Shown here piece after piece: positions 16,444-26,034 of a DNA stretch of 64,000 bases. A program made the translations under genes and the position numbers. The notes beneath the pieces were generated by a model. That model was not told the origin of the DNA. It saw only the letters and a program-made list of their open reading frames with translations, and ran no database searches. The DNA is from Marinihelvus sp942491555 (GTDB taxonomy: Bacteria > Pseudomonadota > Gammaproteobacteria > Xanthomonadales > SZUA-36), in assembly GCA_942491555.1 (NCBI GenBank), contig CALOBN010000005.1:496001-560000 (forward strand), given 5' to 3'. The stretch's first letter is position 1; each line of letters starts with the position of its first letter.

Positions 16444-16848
16444 TCAGCCCGCCGCCAGGTGCACCGGCAGGGGCAGATAGTTGCTGCGTGACCAGGCGCG
16501 CAATGCTGCGCAGCGGTTGGCCGCAGCAACCGTTTCCCGGCGTGAGTAACCTGCCCGTTTCAGTGCATCAGCGTGCCAGCGATTACCCAGCAATCCCGGG
16601 CGCAGGCCGACCAGGCCAAAAAGTGTGAACACCACGGAGATGGCGATAAATGGATGTTCTACCCAGGCGTTAATCACCTTGGCGACATCAAAGACCAGCG
16701 AAGTGGCTGCCACCAGCAGCAGGGTCGTCATGCCCAGACCGCGGTTCACTGCCCAGACACTGGGTACCAGGAACGCCGACCAGGAAAAGCCACGACGCAC
16801 GGCTTGCGCACCGTAGTTGGGGTGTTCAAAGATGTCGTAGATGTACAT
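16444..16848 (-). CDS. DUF2628 membrane protein
   Basis: A 134-residue small membrane protein. The N-terminal YDIFEHPNYGAQAVRRGFSWSAFLVPSVWAV pattern is characteristic of DUF2628, followed by two hydrophobic helices (about 38-60 and 66-86) and a cytoplasmic tail with GNRWHADALKRAGY. Function unknown. A GGGAG site lies six bases before the ATG. It is the first gene after the paralogue array, 111 bases past T1, and could be either the array's last cistron or the head of a queF operon. Confidence 0.8.
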   Translation of the reverse strand: MYIYDIFEHPNYGAQAVRRGFSWSAFLVPSVWAVNRGLGMTTLLLVAATSLVFDVAKVINAWVEHPFIAISVVFTLFGLVGLRPGLLGNRWHADALKRAGYSRRETVAAANRCAALRAWSRSNYLPLPVHLAAG

Positions 16849-16959
16849 GATTGGCTCCCTGGTCCCTCGCTCTGCCGCTTGTCACCCTGGACATTGTGCC
16901 GGACGGTCGGTTCAGGGGCTTGCCCCATTTGGACAGTCGTTTAGCTCGTTTGGCAGAGG

Positions 16960-18849
16960 CTATTCGCGGCATTGGTCTGGATCACGCGGCGGCGGCGCAT
17001 TCTTTTTGCGGTACAGCGACAGGGCCGACTCCGTGCAGTTAAAGCGGATTGCGTTTGGCCGCTGATCGTTGACAAGCCAGGCGATTTCACCCGAAGCCCA
17101 CTGCGGTCCCATCTGTGCAAGAAGATCGGCGGCGGCGTCAAAAGCACCAAACCCGGTTGCAGCCACCCAGAGATCAATGTCATAACCAAGGTGCTTTGAA
17201 CCGGGCTCAAAAAAGTCAAACGGTCCCCAGGAGAGCATTTCCTGAAGTATGGCTTCGCGCGCCTGGAGGGTGTCCGCCTCGCACAGGCGCACATAGGTAT
17301 CTGAGCTGTCCTCTTCCTTGTGCAGCAGGTCGGTGAGGCGCTCAGCAGCTTCCCGAACCCCGGCACAATCGCCTGTCAACATGCTTATTGTGAGCGCCCC
17401 TGCCCAGCCGTCGGGAAAGTCCGGATGCTGCGCCACGGCAGCAGCAAACTGCTCCTTTGCCTTTTCCAACTGGTTGTCAGACAACCAGACCCAGGCCAGG
17501 TTGGTGCTGATAATGCGCGAGCGCGGGTCGAGGGACAGCGCTTTTTTCATCAGGTTGCCAGCCTCGACATATTCGCCCTGGAAAAACTTCAGGCGCCCAT
17601 ACCACTGGTAGGCGGTCGCAAAAGACGGATTTAGATCGATGGCGGTTTGGTAATTGGCTTCCGCGTCATCCCACATCTCCCAGAAGCGGCTGGCGGCGTT
17701 GCCCAGGGCGGCGAAGGCCTCAAAGCTCAGCGGATCAAGCTCAATCGCCGTCATGGCGTAATCCCGGGCGCTGCTACCGGATTCGTCAGAGTCACTGAGT
17801 ACGTAACCTGACCAGACTGCCCAGGTCAGTGCCATGCCGGCGTAGGCCTTGGCAAAGTTCGGGTCAGCAGCCCGCGCTGCCTCAAAGGCATCGAGAGCTG
17901 CGCGCAGGCTGTCTGCAGTGCGCTCATGCCAGAGGCTGATGCCACGCAGATAATATTCATAGGCTTCAAGGCTATTGGTACCCGTCAGGTTATTCGCCGG
18001 GCCCATATTCAACGCCAGGGTGACCTTCAGTGCCTCTGCAATCTGCCCGGCAATGTCGTCCTGGATGACAAAAATATTATCCAGCTCCCGGTCATACGTC
18101 TCTGACCACAGGTGAAAGCCATCATCAGCCTTGATCAGCTGGGCGGTCACACGGACCTGGTTTCCCGCTTTGCGCACACTGCCTTCCAGCACGTGATTCA
18201 CCCCCAGCTCCCGGGCGATTTCGGCCACGTTGTCATTCCGTCCCTTGTAGGAAAAGGCCGAGGTACGCGCCGCGACCTTGAGCTCGGGTATGCGCGCCAG
18301 GGCATTGAGGATTTCCTCCGAAACACCATCGGAGAAGAACTCATTGTCCGGATCGGCGCTCATATTCACGAAGGGCAGCACGGCGATGGATTTGTCGTTT
18401 TCTGACGAAAAGGGGTCAGAGCCCTTTTCTCCCGGGCTTTCCAGGGTTTGCGCCGGAGCATCAGAAAAGGGCTCTGCCCCCTTTTCTTGTTCTGACATCA
18501 GTGCAGCCGGCCTGAAACGATCTGCAACCAGGAACACGACTGCCAGCGCCAGCGTCGTAATAATGACCCGGTTCAACCTGCTCCCGGTAGCGGATGCAAT
18601 AGAGTCGCTGCGTTCTACCTCGTTGTCGAGCTTGAGGCCTTCCGGAGTCATTTCGAAGATCCACGAAAAGACCAGCACGGCCGGCAGGCCGATGGCAGCG
18701 ACCAGGAACAGCGCCTGGATTATCCAGTTCGGCGCATCAATCAGGTCCAGGCCAAAGTCCAGCGCCTGCAGCATCACCCAGGCGATCAGCAGGTAGGCAA
18801 TACCCACGCGCACAACGTTCCTGCGCTTGAGTTCAGCGAGAAAGCTCAT
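16960..18849 (-). CDS. T1: anchored TolB-like/TPR protein
   Basis: A 629-residue protein, the last gene of the array in the direction of transcription. The anchor is of the FSWIFEM type shared with T9 and T11, but its cytoplasmic loop is atypical (GLKLDNEVERS instead of GIKRE). The linker carries two translated palindromes in opposite orientation, EKGAEPFS (122-129) and EKGSDPFS (141-148). The TolB-like domain starts SIAVLPF at 154; TPR-like pairs run from about 300 to 500 (for example FAKAYAGMALTWAV, FATAYQWYGRLKF). The tail has Cys residues (FNCTES, DPDQC) that could pair in the periplasm. It starts 19 bases after T2; no T-run terminator follows. Confidence 0.88.
   Translation of the reverse strand: MSFLAELKRRNVVRVGIAYLLIAWVMLQALDFGLDLIDAPNWIIQALFLVAAIGLPAVLVFSWIFEMTPEGLKLDNEVERSDSIASATGSRLNRVIITTLALAVVFLVADRFRPAALMSEQEKGAEPFSDAPAQTLESPGEKGSDPFSSENDKSIAVLPFVNMSADPDNEFFSDGVSEEILNALARIPELKVAARTSAFSYKGRNDNVAEIARELGVNHVLEGSVRKAGNQVRVTAQLIKADDGFHLWSETYDRELDNIFVIQDDIAGQIAEALKVTLALNMGPANNLTGTNSLEAYEYYLRGISLWHERTADSLRAALDAFEAARAADPNFAKAYAGMALTWAVWSGYVLSDSDESGSSARDYAMTAIELDPLSFEAFAALGNAASRFWEMWDDAEANYQTAIDLNPSFATAYQWYGRLKFFQGEYVEAGNLMKKALSLDPRSRIISTNLAWVWLSDNQLEKAKEQFAAAVAQHPDFPDGWAGALTISMLTGDCAGVREAAERLTDLLHKEEDSSDTYVRLCEADTLQAREAILQEMLSWGPFDFFEPGSKHLGYDIDLWVAATGFGAFDAAADLLAQMGPQWASGEIAWLVNDQRPNAIRFNCTESALSLYRKKNAPPPRDPDQCRE
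18407..18429. repeat. In-frame palindrome, T1 copy 1
   Basis: Arms GAAAAGGG and CCCTTTTC around a 7-base centre GTCAGAG (plus strand). Read on the minus strand it encodes EKGSDPFS in the T1 linker. Confidence 0.85.
18464..18486. repeat. In-frame palindrome, T1 copy 2
   Basis: Same element in the other orientation, with one centre substitution that lengthens the C run. It encodes EKGAEPFS; 34 bases separate it from copy 1. Confidence 0.85.
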
Positions 18850-18868
18850 GGGTGTTGGCGGGCGGGCA

Positions 18869-20758
18869 TCACCAGTCCTTCAGCGGGAAGTCGATGGCTG
18901 AGGGCGGTGGCCAGGGCAGGTTGCCCTGTTCAATCTTTGCTGCCAGGTTGGGCGTTGCCTCCAGATCAAAAGGTGCACCACAGCTACACCATACGGTGAT
19001 CAGGATCAGGGGCAGGGGACCGTAGGCCTGCGCATCAATGGTCGTCGCCAGCTCATTAGCCAGCTCGCGTTGCCCGGTAGCCGCGTAATACTGGAGCATG
19101 AGAAAACCACCCGGAAATTCAGTCTGGGTCACCTCTTGAAGCGCACGCAGCATCTCCTCGGCCTTCTGAAGGTCGCCCTGGTTGGCGGCCAGCTTGAAGC
19201 CGCTGATGAACTGGTAGAACGGGTCGGAACCGCTGCGTTGCAATTCAAGTTCGGCTGCTTCGGGCTCCCTGGCCGCGATCAGCGCATCAACCTGCAGCAT
19301 GGTGAGCCAGGGATGGCTGACCTCTTCCCTGGCGGCTGATATCAACTCAAGCGCCAGCTGCGGATCCCCGGCGATCATTGCGGCCCTGGCCTGGGAGAAC
19401 CGGCGCACGGGCCCGAGTGGATTGCATTCAACCACCGGTTCGAGCCGCTCGACCAACTCCGCGGCATAACCAAATACGGATGCCATGGGCTCTACCCAGG
19501 TGGTCGTTTCACAATCTCTCGCGGCCAGGTAGGTCTCCATGCGAGGGCGGATACGGTAGAAATCGCCGGTTAAAACAGCCAGGTCAAATTCGGCCGAGTT
19601 ACGCGCCTCCAGGCTCGCCGCATGGGTACGGGCCTGAGTCATGGCCTCCACAGCAAGCTCGTAAGCGTTTTGCAGGATATGTTCCGGTACCCCGCCTAAT
19701 GTAGGTTCGTTGGTCGCCGCATCGTTGATGATGTGCACATAGGGATCTGCGCGCTCGGTGTGAGCGGGCGCATACTCGGGCACCAGTTCCAGGACCGATT
19801 CGAAGTAGTCATTCGCTGCCAGTAAACCGGTAATCTGATCAAACGCCCCATGCGCTTCGCGGGAGGCCGTCGTGCCTTTCTGGAACAGGGTGAAGGCCGC
19901 GGGATTGCGCAGCCCAACGCGTCGCATGGCGGCTCTTCGGTCCTCGTCCATCACCACATCCAGAGCCGTCGCGATCTGCTCGGCCATGTCTTCCTGCATG
20001 GCGATGGTGTCGGTGGAGGTGCTGTCATAACTTTCTGACCAGAGCTGGAATCCATCCGCAGCGCGGACCAGTTGGGCGGTCACGCGGACGCGGTCTCCGG
20101 AATGACGCACAGACCCTTCCACAATATGCTCAACACCCAGTTTCTCCGCAATCTCGCTGACTGGCAGGTCCTGGTCCTTAAAGGCGAACGCTGATGTTCT
20201 GGCGGTAACGAGCAGTTCTGGCAGTTGGGCCAGCGCGTTGAGAATTTCCTCAGTCAGTCCGTCCGCGAAGAATTGATCGTCCTCGCCGGTGCTGCGGGCG
20301 ATAAAAGGCAGCACGGCCACGGATTTTTCTGCACCCGTGGTTTCTGCGGAGTCACTGGTCGAGGGCACCGGCGCTTGCATTGCCGGGCCGGCGGTGGTGG
20401 AAGTTTCCGGTTCCGTTGACCAGTACGGCCGCAGCAAAAGCAAAACCACGGCCAGGGCCAGAAACGCGATGATGGCGCGATCGAGCTTGCGCCCCGTATG
20501 GGGTGTGATGGACTGGCTGCGGTCGATTTCCTTTTCGCGCTTGATGCCCTCAGGAGTGACTTCAAAGGCCCATGCAAAAAACAGGGCGATGGGCAGGCCG
20601 GCCAGGCCGGCGATAAAGAACACCTGGATAATCCAGTTGGGCGCGTCAATCAGGTCCAGCGCAAAATCTGCCGCCTGCATCACCACCCAGCCCAGCAACA
20701 CATAGGCAATCCCGACCCGGAAGACGTTTCTGCGTTTCAATTCTTCAAAAAAACTCAC
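18869..20758 (-). CDS. T2: anchored TolB-like/TPR protein
   Basis: A 629-residue member. A GTG at 20758 gives the family start (SFFEELKRRN) and has GGAG eight bases upstream; an ATG six codons earlier (20776) is an alternative. The TolB-like domain has lost the NMS motif (PFIARSTGEDDQFFADGL). The C-terminal body belongs to the subtype with WCSCGAPFDLEATPN and a final FPLKDW, shared with T13 and with the back half of T12; TPR repeats are weaker than in its neighbours. The CxC is notable for a domain predicted to be periplasmic. The linker (113-143) is Ser/Thr/Pro-rich and lacks the palindrome. Confidence 0.87.
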   Translation of the reverse strand: MSFFEELKRRNVFRVGIAYVLLGWVVMQAADFALDLIDAPNWIIQVFFIAGLAGLPIALFFAWAFEVTPEGIKREKEIDRSQSITPHTGRKLDRAIIAFLALAVVLLLLRPYWSTEPETSTTAGPAMQAPVPSTSDSAETTGAEKSVAVLPFIARSTGEDDQFFADGLTEEILNALAQLPELLVTARTSAFAFKDQDLPVSEIAEKLGVEHIVEGSVRHSGDRVRVTAQLVRAADGFQLWSESYDSTSTDTIAMQEDMAEQIATALDVVMDEDRRAAMRRVGLRNPAAFTLFQKGTTASREAHGAFDQITGLLAANDYFESVLELVPEYAPAHTERADPYVHIINDAATNEPTLGGVPEHILQNAYELAVEAMTQARTHAASLEARNSAEFDLAVLTGDFYRIRPRMETYLAARDCETTTWVEPMASVFGYAAELVERLEPVVECNPLGPVRRFSQARAAMIAGDPQLALELISAAREEVSHPWLTMLQVDALIAAREPEAAELELQRSGSDPFYQFISGFKLAANQGDLQKAEEMLRALQEVTQTEFPGGFLMLQYYAATGQRELANELATTIDAQAYGPLPLILITVWCSCGAPFDLEATPNLAAKIEQGNLPWPPPSAIDFPLKDW

Positions 20759-20816
20759 GAAATGGTCTCCAGGCATGAAGGCTTCCGCAATCTATAGGTA
20801 TGACGTTTCACTTTGC

Positions 20817-23800
20817 TCATGGTTCCAGGTTCAACTTGGCAAGGTGCGCCTTGAAGCGGGGCGTATCCCACAGCGGTTCGAACAGGATAGTGCCATAGAC
20901 ATGCGCTGCGTAAGGGTCACCCTCAACCAGGCCGGCTTCCAGGCTGTCCATGGCGAACTCTTCTTCGCCCAGCATCATGAAAATGGTGGCCTTTGCAGAA
21001 ACGCCATTCGGTACCTCATCCTGCTGAGCCAACAATTCAACGAAGGCCTGGCGCTGGCTGGGGTCGCTCATTGCATCCATCAGCGTGATCGGCATGTCGG
21101 GCATAAACCGGCCAATTTTGTTCATGCGGTCCAGTACCGCTTGAGCTTGCTCAAACTCACCCATGCTCAGGTATGCAAGATAAGTATTGCCCAGGGTGTT
21201 GGTAGCAAGCGGGTTCAGTTCCAGCGCCTTGTCATAGTAGGCGAGGGCTTCCTCAAAACGGCCGGCACGTGAGGTGACCCATCCCGAAACGTGCCACATG
21301 ATCGGGGCCAACGGGTCCAGCGCAGCGGCCTCGCGAAACAGGGCCAGGGCCCCGTCGACATCGCGATCCCGGGCCGCGAGGAATTCTCCGTACCACTGTT
21401 TTGCGGTCGGATAGGCGGGGTCGAGTTCCATGGCCCGCTTGAAGTCTTTTTCTGCGTTCACCCAGTCATAGTCGTACATGAATCGCAGGTACGCGCGCGT
21501 GGTGATTGCCTCCGCCAGGTTGGGTTTCAGCTCCAGGGCGCGGTTAACTGCATCACGCGCGGCGGGAATCGACTCAATGGAGCCATCCTGGTTGTACTCG
21601 GGAATCAGTACCCAGGCGTCGGCCAGTGCTGCCCAGGCCTCGGCAAATTGTGGATCGAGTTCCACCGCCCGGCGCAGAGCGTCCGCGGCGGCTTCCAGGT
21701 TGTCTATTTGCCGGCGGTGCCAGAGCTGGCGTCCCTGCAGATACAGGTTATAGGCCTCGAGGTTGCTGGTCAGGGCCTCCGCCAGGTTCTGTTCCTGGCT
21801 GGGGGTCAGCTGGATTTTCAGCTCGTCACTGATGGCGCGCGCGATCTCATCCTGCACGGCAAAAATGTCGGTCAGGTCGCGGTCGTAGGTATCCGACCAC
21901 AGGTTTGATTCAGTGCTGGTGTCAATAAGCTGCGCAGTGACACGCACGCGGTCGCCGGCTTTACGCACACTGCCTTCCAGCACGTAGCCTACCTTCAACT
22001 TCTCCGCGATCTCGCTCACCGTGGCACCGCTGCCCTTAAACGAGAATGCCGAGGTGCGCGCAATCACCCGCAGCTCACTCAGGCCGGACAGCACGTTAAG
22101 AATCTCCTCGGAAATGCCGTCGGCGAAGTACTCGTTTTCTGCATCCGGCGACATGTTCTCGAAGGCGAGCACGGCGATGGAGGTTTTATCCGGTGGCGGG
22201 CAGGCAAAGGGTGGCCGGACCGGTGGTGGCCGGTTGACGCCTTCACGGTTCAGAATCGCCATCAATCCGGAATAGGGCCGCGCGTCGAACTGCTCATACC
22301 CCAGCAGGGCCGCAATCCGAAACGGTACGCGGTCCGTCTCCAGTGGCCGCAGGGTTGCCTCAACGAGTTCCTCATCCCCCAGCAGTTCAGCGATAAGCCA
22401 CCTTGTGCTGAGAATATTACCGCGCTCAGGATCCAGGCCGTTGAGGATTCGTACAGCTTCATCGCGATCGCCAGCGGCACAGGCCTCCCGGGCCAGCAGT
22501 ATCGGCGATGGCTCGGGAACCAGCGAAACATAGCGCTCCGCCAGCGCACGGGCCTCCAGCCGCCGGTCAGCCCACAGCAGTGTCCGGTGGGTCTGATAGA
22601 GGAGCCCGGTATCGTTGGGCCACCGGCGCAGCGCCTCCAGGCCAACATCCCCGGCCTCGGACGGATCGATGAACAGGTAGGCCACATTCATGAAACCGTT
22701 GGCTGCCCCGTAATCCACCTGGGCCCGCTCGCGAAAGGGCTCCAGGAAATCGCGGCCCGCAGCATTCTCCGACAGCATGGCGGCGACGAAGATGGCTGAA
22801 AAACGGGCGTTGTCATCATTGGGGCGCTCGGCGAGATACCGCTGGTAGAGCTCAAGAGCCTCGCGCAGGCGCAGATCGACTTCCGCCTGGTCGGCGAGGA
22901 TTCGGAGCCGGTCCGTTTCTGACGCGGCATTCCGGCTCGCTGCATCGATGCGCTCGTGATAGTTTGCCAGGACCTCGCCCGGTGATAGGTCCGTCAGCCC
23001 CGTATCGGTGCGACTGATGGTCATCTGGACCTTCCAGAAGTCCGCCGCGTCCACGTGCGCGCTGGTAAAACCCGGATCCAGTTCCCGGGCCCGTTCGAAG
23101 TGGTCGTAGGCCTCCAGAAAATGTCTGCCCCCATCGGCAGACGACAAGGCCTCCTGGCGGTTTTTCAGTCCCTTGAGGTACTCCTGGTAGGCGCTGACCG
23201 ATCGTGTGCCAACGCGCGACATGGCAGCCAAGGCTTCCGGATCCATCGAGGTCTGCAGCGCGGTGGCGATATTGCGGGCCAGGTCTTCCTGGATGCTGAT
23301 CATGTCCTCGGGGTCGCGGTCATAGTTCTCCGACCAGACATGAAAGCCGTCATTTGCCCGAATCAGCTGTGCTGTCACCCGCAGGCGGTCGCCCGTTGAG
23401 CGCACGGAACCCTCAAGCACGTGCGCCACGCCGAGTTCGCTGGCGATCTCGGGAACGGATTTCTCCGTGTCCCGGTATTGAAAACTCGAGGTTCTGGCCG
23501 CGACCTGCAGGTCCGGCACGCGCACCAGCGCGTTGAGAATCTCCTCGGCCAGCCCGTCTGCAAACCATTCCTGGTTACCATCCTGGCTCAGGTCGGCGAA
23601 GGGCAGAACCGCGACGGATTTCTCCAGAGCTACAGGCACCGTTTCTGTGGTAGAGACAGTTGGCGTGAGGGACGGCGTATCGGGCCGATCCGCCAGGAAA
23701 AACCGCTCGCCCAGCACCAGCGCCAGTGCAATGGCCAGGAAGGCGATGATGGCACGGTCCAGCTTGCGGCCGGTCACCGGCGCAACCGAGCTGCTGCGGT

Positions 23801-24035
23801 CCACGTCCTTTTCGCGCTTGATGCCTTCCGGCGTAAGCTCAAAAGCCCAGGCGAAGAACAGGGCAATGGGCAGGCCGGCAACGCCGGCAATAAAAAACAC
23901 CTGGATCACCCAGTTGGGCGCGTCAATCAGGTCGAGCGCAAAATCAGCCGCCTGCAGCACCACCCAGCCGAGCAGCACATAGGCAATCCCGACCCTGAAC
24001 ACGTTTCGTCGCTTTAGTTCTTCGAAGAAGCTCAA
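20817..24035 (-). CDS. T3: double-module anchored TolB-like/TPR protein
   Basis: A 1072-residue two-module member with a TTG start (AGGGG site upstream). Module 1: TolB-like 139-275 with PFADLSQ, WFADGLAEEIL and GTRSVSAY, then TPR to about 560. A linker with DARPYSGLMAILNREG and FACPPP follows. Module 2: TolB-like from about 618 (SIAVLAFENMSPD) and strong TPR to the end. Module 2 has no membrane anchor of its own and is closely similar to T5 throughout, including DPLAPIMW and the tail DTPRFKAHLAKLNL. This points to fusion of a front-module gene to a T5-like gene with loss of the second anchor. T4 ends 96 bases upstream. Confidence 0.9.
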   Translation of the reverse strand: MSFFEELKRRNVFRVGIAYVLLGWVVLQAADFALDLIDAPNWVIQVFFIAGVAGLPIALFFAWAFELTPEGIKREKDVDRSSSVAPVTGRKLDRAIIAFLAIALALVLGERFFLADRPDTPSLTPTVSTTETVPVALEKSVAVLPFADLSQDGNQEWFADGLAEEILNALVRVPDLQVAARTSSFQYRDTEKSVPEIASELGVAHVLEGSVRSTGDRLRVTAQLIRANDGFHVWSENYDRDPEDMISIQEDLARNIATALQTSMDPEALAAMSRVGTRSVSAYQEYLKGLKNRQEALSSADGGRHFLEAYDHFERARELDPGFTSAHVDAADFWKVQMTISRTDTGLTDLSPGEVLANYHERIDAASRNAASETDRLRILADQAEVDLRLREALELYQRYLAERPNDDNARFSAIFVAAMLSENAAGRDFLEPFRERAQVDYGAANGFMNVAYLFIDPSEAGDVGLEALRRWPNDTGLLYQTHRTLLWADRRLEARALAERYVSLVPEPSPILLAREACAAGDRDEAVRILNGLDPERGNILSTRWLIAELLGDEELVEATLRPLETDRVPFRIAALLGYEQFDARPYSGLMAILNREGVNRPPPVRPPFACPPPDKTSIAVLAFENMSPDAENEYFADGISEEILNVLSGLSELRVIARTSAFSFKGSGATVSEIAEKLKVGYVLEGSVRKAGDRVRVTAQLIDTSTESNLWSDTYDRDLTDIFAVQDEIARAISDELKIQLTPSQEQNLAEALTSNLEAYNLYLQGRQLWHRRQIDNLEAAADALRRAVELDPQFAEAWAALADAWVLIPEYNQDGSIESIPAARDAVNRALELKPNLAEAITTRAYLRFMYDYDWVNAEKDFKRAMELDPAYPTAKQWYGEFLAARDRDVDGALALFREAAALDPLAPIMWHVSGWVTSRAGRFEEALAYYDKALELNPLATNTLGNTYLAYLSMGEFEQAQAVLDRMNKIGRFMPDMPITLMDAMSDPSQRQAFVELLAQQDEVPNGVSAKATIFMMLGEEEFAMDSLEAGLVEGDPYAAHVYGTILFEPLWDTPRFKAHLAKLNLEP

Positions 24036-24131
24036 ATCACTACCCCTGTTTTACGCATGATACCTGTTTGCGCTGGTCATTCGGCGGGGCCGGCGTTTAA
24101 ACAGTCTCCCGGGGCTCAGCAACAACCATTT

Positions 24132-26033
24132 TCATTGCCCCTCAGAGTCAAATCCGGGGTAGTCTGATGGAAAGCCGTTGGTGCGTCTGTATTCGGCCAG
24201 ACGGGCAGGGCCGGGCAGCGCCCAGAACGTCTGCCAGGGTTCGCTGTCGGGAGCCTGTTCCGGGAGCCGGATGTAAATAGGAAAGGTCCAGGTGCCATCA
24301 CCCGTGGCGTGGGCCTTAAGCAGGTACTGACCGGAAAGATCGAAGTCACCGCGTAAGGCGGCAGTAAAGGCTGGAACTGCAGCGGATATTTCCCCTCGCG
24401 CTTCCAGTGCGACCAGCTCTGACCACAGCGCCTCGGCCCGTTCCTTGTCACCTTCAGCCAGTGCGAGCATATGTTGCAGGCCCAGCAGCCTGGACCTGGC
24501 CATTTTCTGACTGTCGCGGGCGGCCTTCTCTACCTGTCTCAAGCCTTCAAGGTCGCCGCGCTGGTAATAAGAATCCATGAGGACATCCAGGCCATTCTGG
24601 AAGCCGGGAGACAGTTCAAGTGAGCGTGATGCATAGTCGATGGCCATATCCAGGTCGCCCATGAGCAAGTAAACCTGGCCCAGGTCACTGAGATGTACCG
24701 CACCCAGGGGATCGAGCTCAGCGGCACGGGATTCGTACTCCAGCGCCGCGGCCAGATTGCCGCTGCGGGCGTAATCATCGCCGAGAAAATTGTTCGCGGC
24801 CACACTATTGCGGTTGATGGCGAGCGCCCGGACCAGTAAATCGCGGGCAGCCGGCAAATCCAGATCTGATTCACGGTAAACAACGGCCAGGGCTGCGAGG
24901 GCCTCGTCGTTATCAGGGTCCAGTTCCAACGCCCTTTGCGACCACTGACGAGCCAGTTCGCGGGCCTCACCGGTAGCAATATCGTCGGAGAACCAGGGTA
25001 AAACCGCGTAGGCGCGCGCCAGGGTTGCCATGGCCGGGGCGTAATCGGGCGCCGCCTCAATGGCCTGGTTGAGTACCTCGATGCTTTGCAGCAGAGATGG
25101 CTCCGAGCGCGTTGCGACCAGGCCGCGGCCTTTCAGGTACAGCTCGTAGGCGGTCATGGCCACCGGGGTCGCGACAGTGAGTTCGGTCGGCGTCAGGCGG
25201 GTTTGCAGCTCGCCTGCGATTGCCGCGGAGATCTCGTCCTGGATGGCGAAAACGTCCTTTAGCTCGCGATCATAGGTGTCTGACCACAGATGGTAGCCGG
25301 TGTCGGCTTCAATCAGCTGAGCGGCAATGCGCACCCGGTTGCCGGCCTTGCGCACACTGCCTTCGAGCACGTGTGTGACATTCAGGCGCCGGGCAATGTC
25401 GGCAATGTCGAGATTCTGATCCTTGAACTGAAAGGACGATGTGCGCGCGGCCACTTTCCAGTCTGGAATGCGCGCCAGCACATTGAGGATTTCCTCGGAA
25501 ATGCCGTCCGAGAAGTAGTCCTGCTCGGCATCGCTGCTCATGTTGACGAAGGGCAGCACGGCGATTGACTGGGCTTCCGTGAGTGTTATTGATACGTCCG
25601 GAGCGGAAAAGGTATCCGGCCCCTTTTCCGTCGCTGACCCCATTCCTGGAACTGTTGGGCTGACTGCGACAGTCTCTGCCGCTGGCCTCTCCGCGGTAAA
25701 GCGGTCCGCGAGGAGTAATACAACGGCCAGGGCCAGGAAGGTGATGATGGCGCGGTCGAGCTTGCGCCCGGTTTGCGGCGTAACCGAGGCGCTGCGGTCC
25801 ACATCCGCCTCGCGCTTGATGCCCTCTGGTGTGATCTCAAAGGCCCACGCGATAAACAGGGTAACGGGCAGGCCTGCCAGGCCCACAATCAGCAGCGCCT
25901 GGATGATCCAGTTGGGCGCTTCGATAATGTCGAGGGCGAAATCGGCCGCCTGCAGCACCACCCAGCCGAGCAGCACGTAGGCAATTCCAACCCGGAAGAC
26001 GTTTCTGCGCTTGAGTTCTTCGAAGAAGCTCAT
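24132..26033 (-). CDS. T4: anchored TolB-like/TPR protein
   Basis: A 633-residue member with a standard anchor (QAADFALDIIEAPNW). The linker holds a degenerate palindrome (EKGPDTFS). The TolB-like domain runs from about 158 (SIAVLPFVNMSSDAEQDYF). About seven TPR units follow, with good consensus (YAPAMATLARAYAV, NDEALAALAVVYRES, GAVHLSDLGQVYLL). The C-terminal tail (FPSDYPGFDSEGQ) is unlike the other members and has no Cys pair. It begins one base after the T5 stop, so the two are almost certainly co-translated. The 96 bases to T3 hold no recognisable terminator. Confidence 0.88.
   Translation of the reverse strand: MSFFEELKRRNVFRVGIAYVLLGWVVLQAADFALDIIEAPNWIIQALLIVGLAGLPVTLFIAWAFEITPEGIKREADVDRSASVTPQTGRKLDRAIITFLALAVVLLLADRFTAERPAAETVAVSPTVPGMGSATEKGPDTFSAPDVSITLTEAQSIAVLPFVNMSSDAEQDYFSDGISEEILNVLARIPDWKVAARTSSFQFKDQNLDIADIARRLNVTHVLEGSVRKAGNRVRIAAQLIEADTGYHLWSDTYDRELKDVFAIQDEISAAIAGELQTRLTPTELTVATPVAMTAYELYLKGRGLVATRSEPSLLQSIEVLNQAIEAAPDYAPAMATLARAYAVLPWFSDDIATGEARELARQWSQRALELDPDNDEALAALAVVYRESDLDLPAARDLLVRALAINRNSVAANNFLGDDYARSGNLAAALEYESRAAELDPLGAVHLSDLGQVYLLMGDLDMAIDYASRSLELSPGFQNGLDVLMDSYYQRGDLEGLRQVEKAARDSQKMARSRLLGLQHMLALAEGDKERAEALWSELVALEARGEISAAVPAFTAALRGDFDLSGQYLLKAHATGDGTWTFPIYIRLPEQAPDSEPWQTFWALPGPARLAEYRRTNGFPSDYPGFDSEGQ
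25606..25628. repeat. In-frame palindrome, T4 copy
   Basis: Arms GAAAAGG and CCCTTTTC kept, centre diverged. Encodes EKGPDTFS in the T4 linker. Confidence 0.7.
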
Positions 26034-26034
26034 G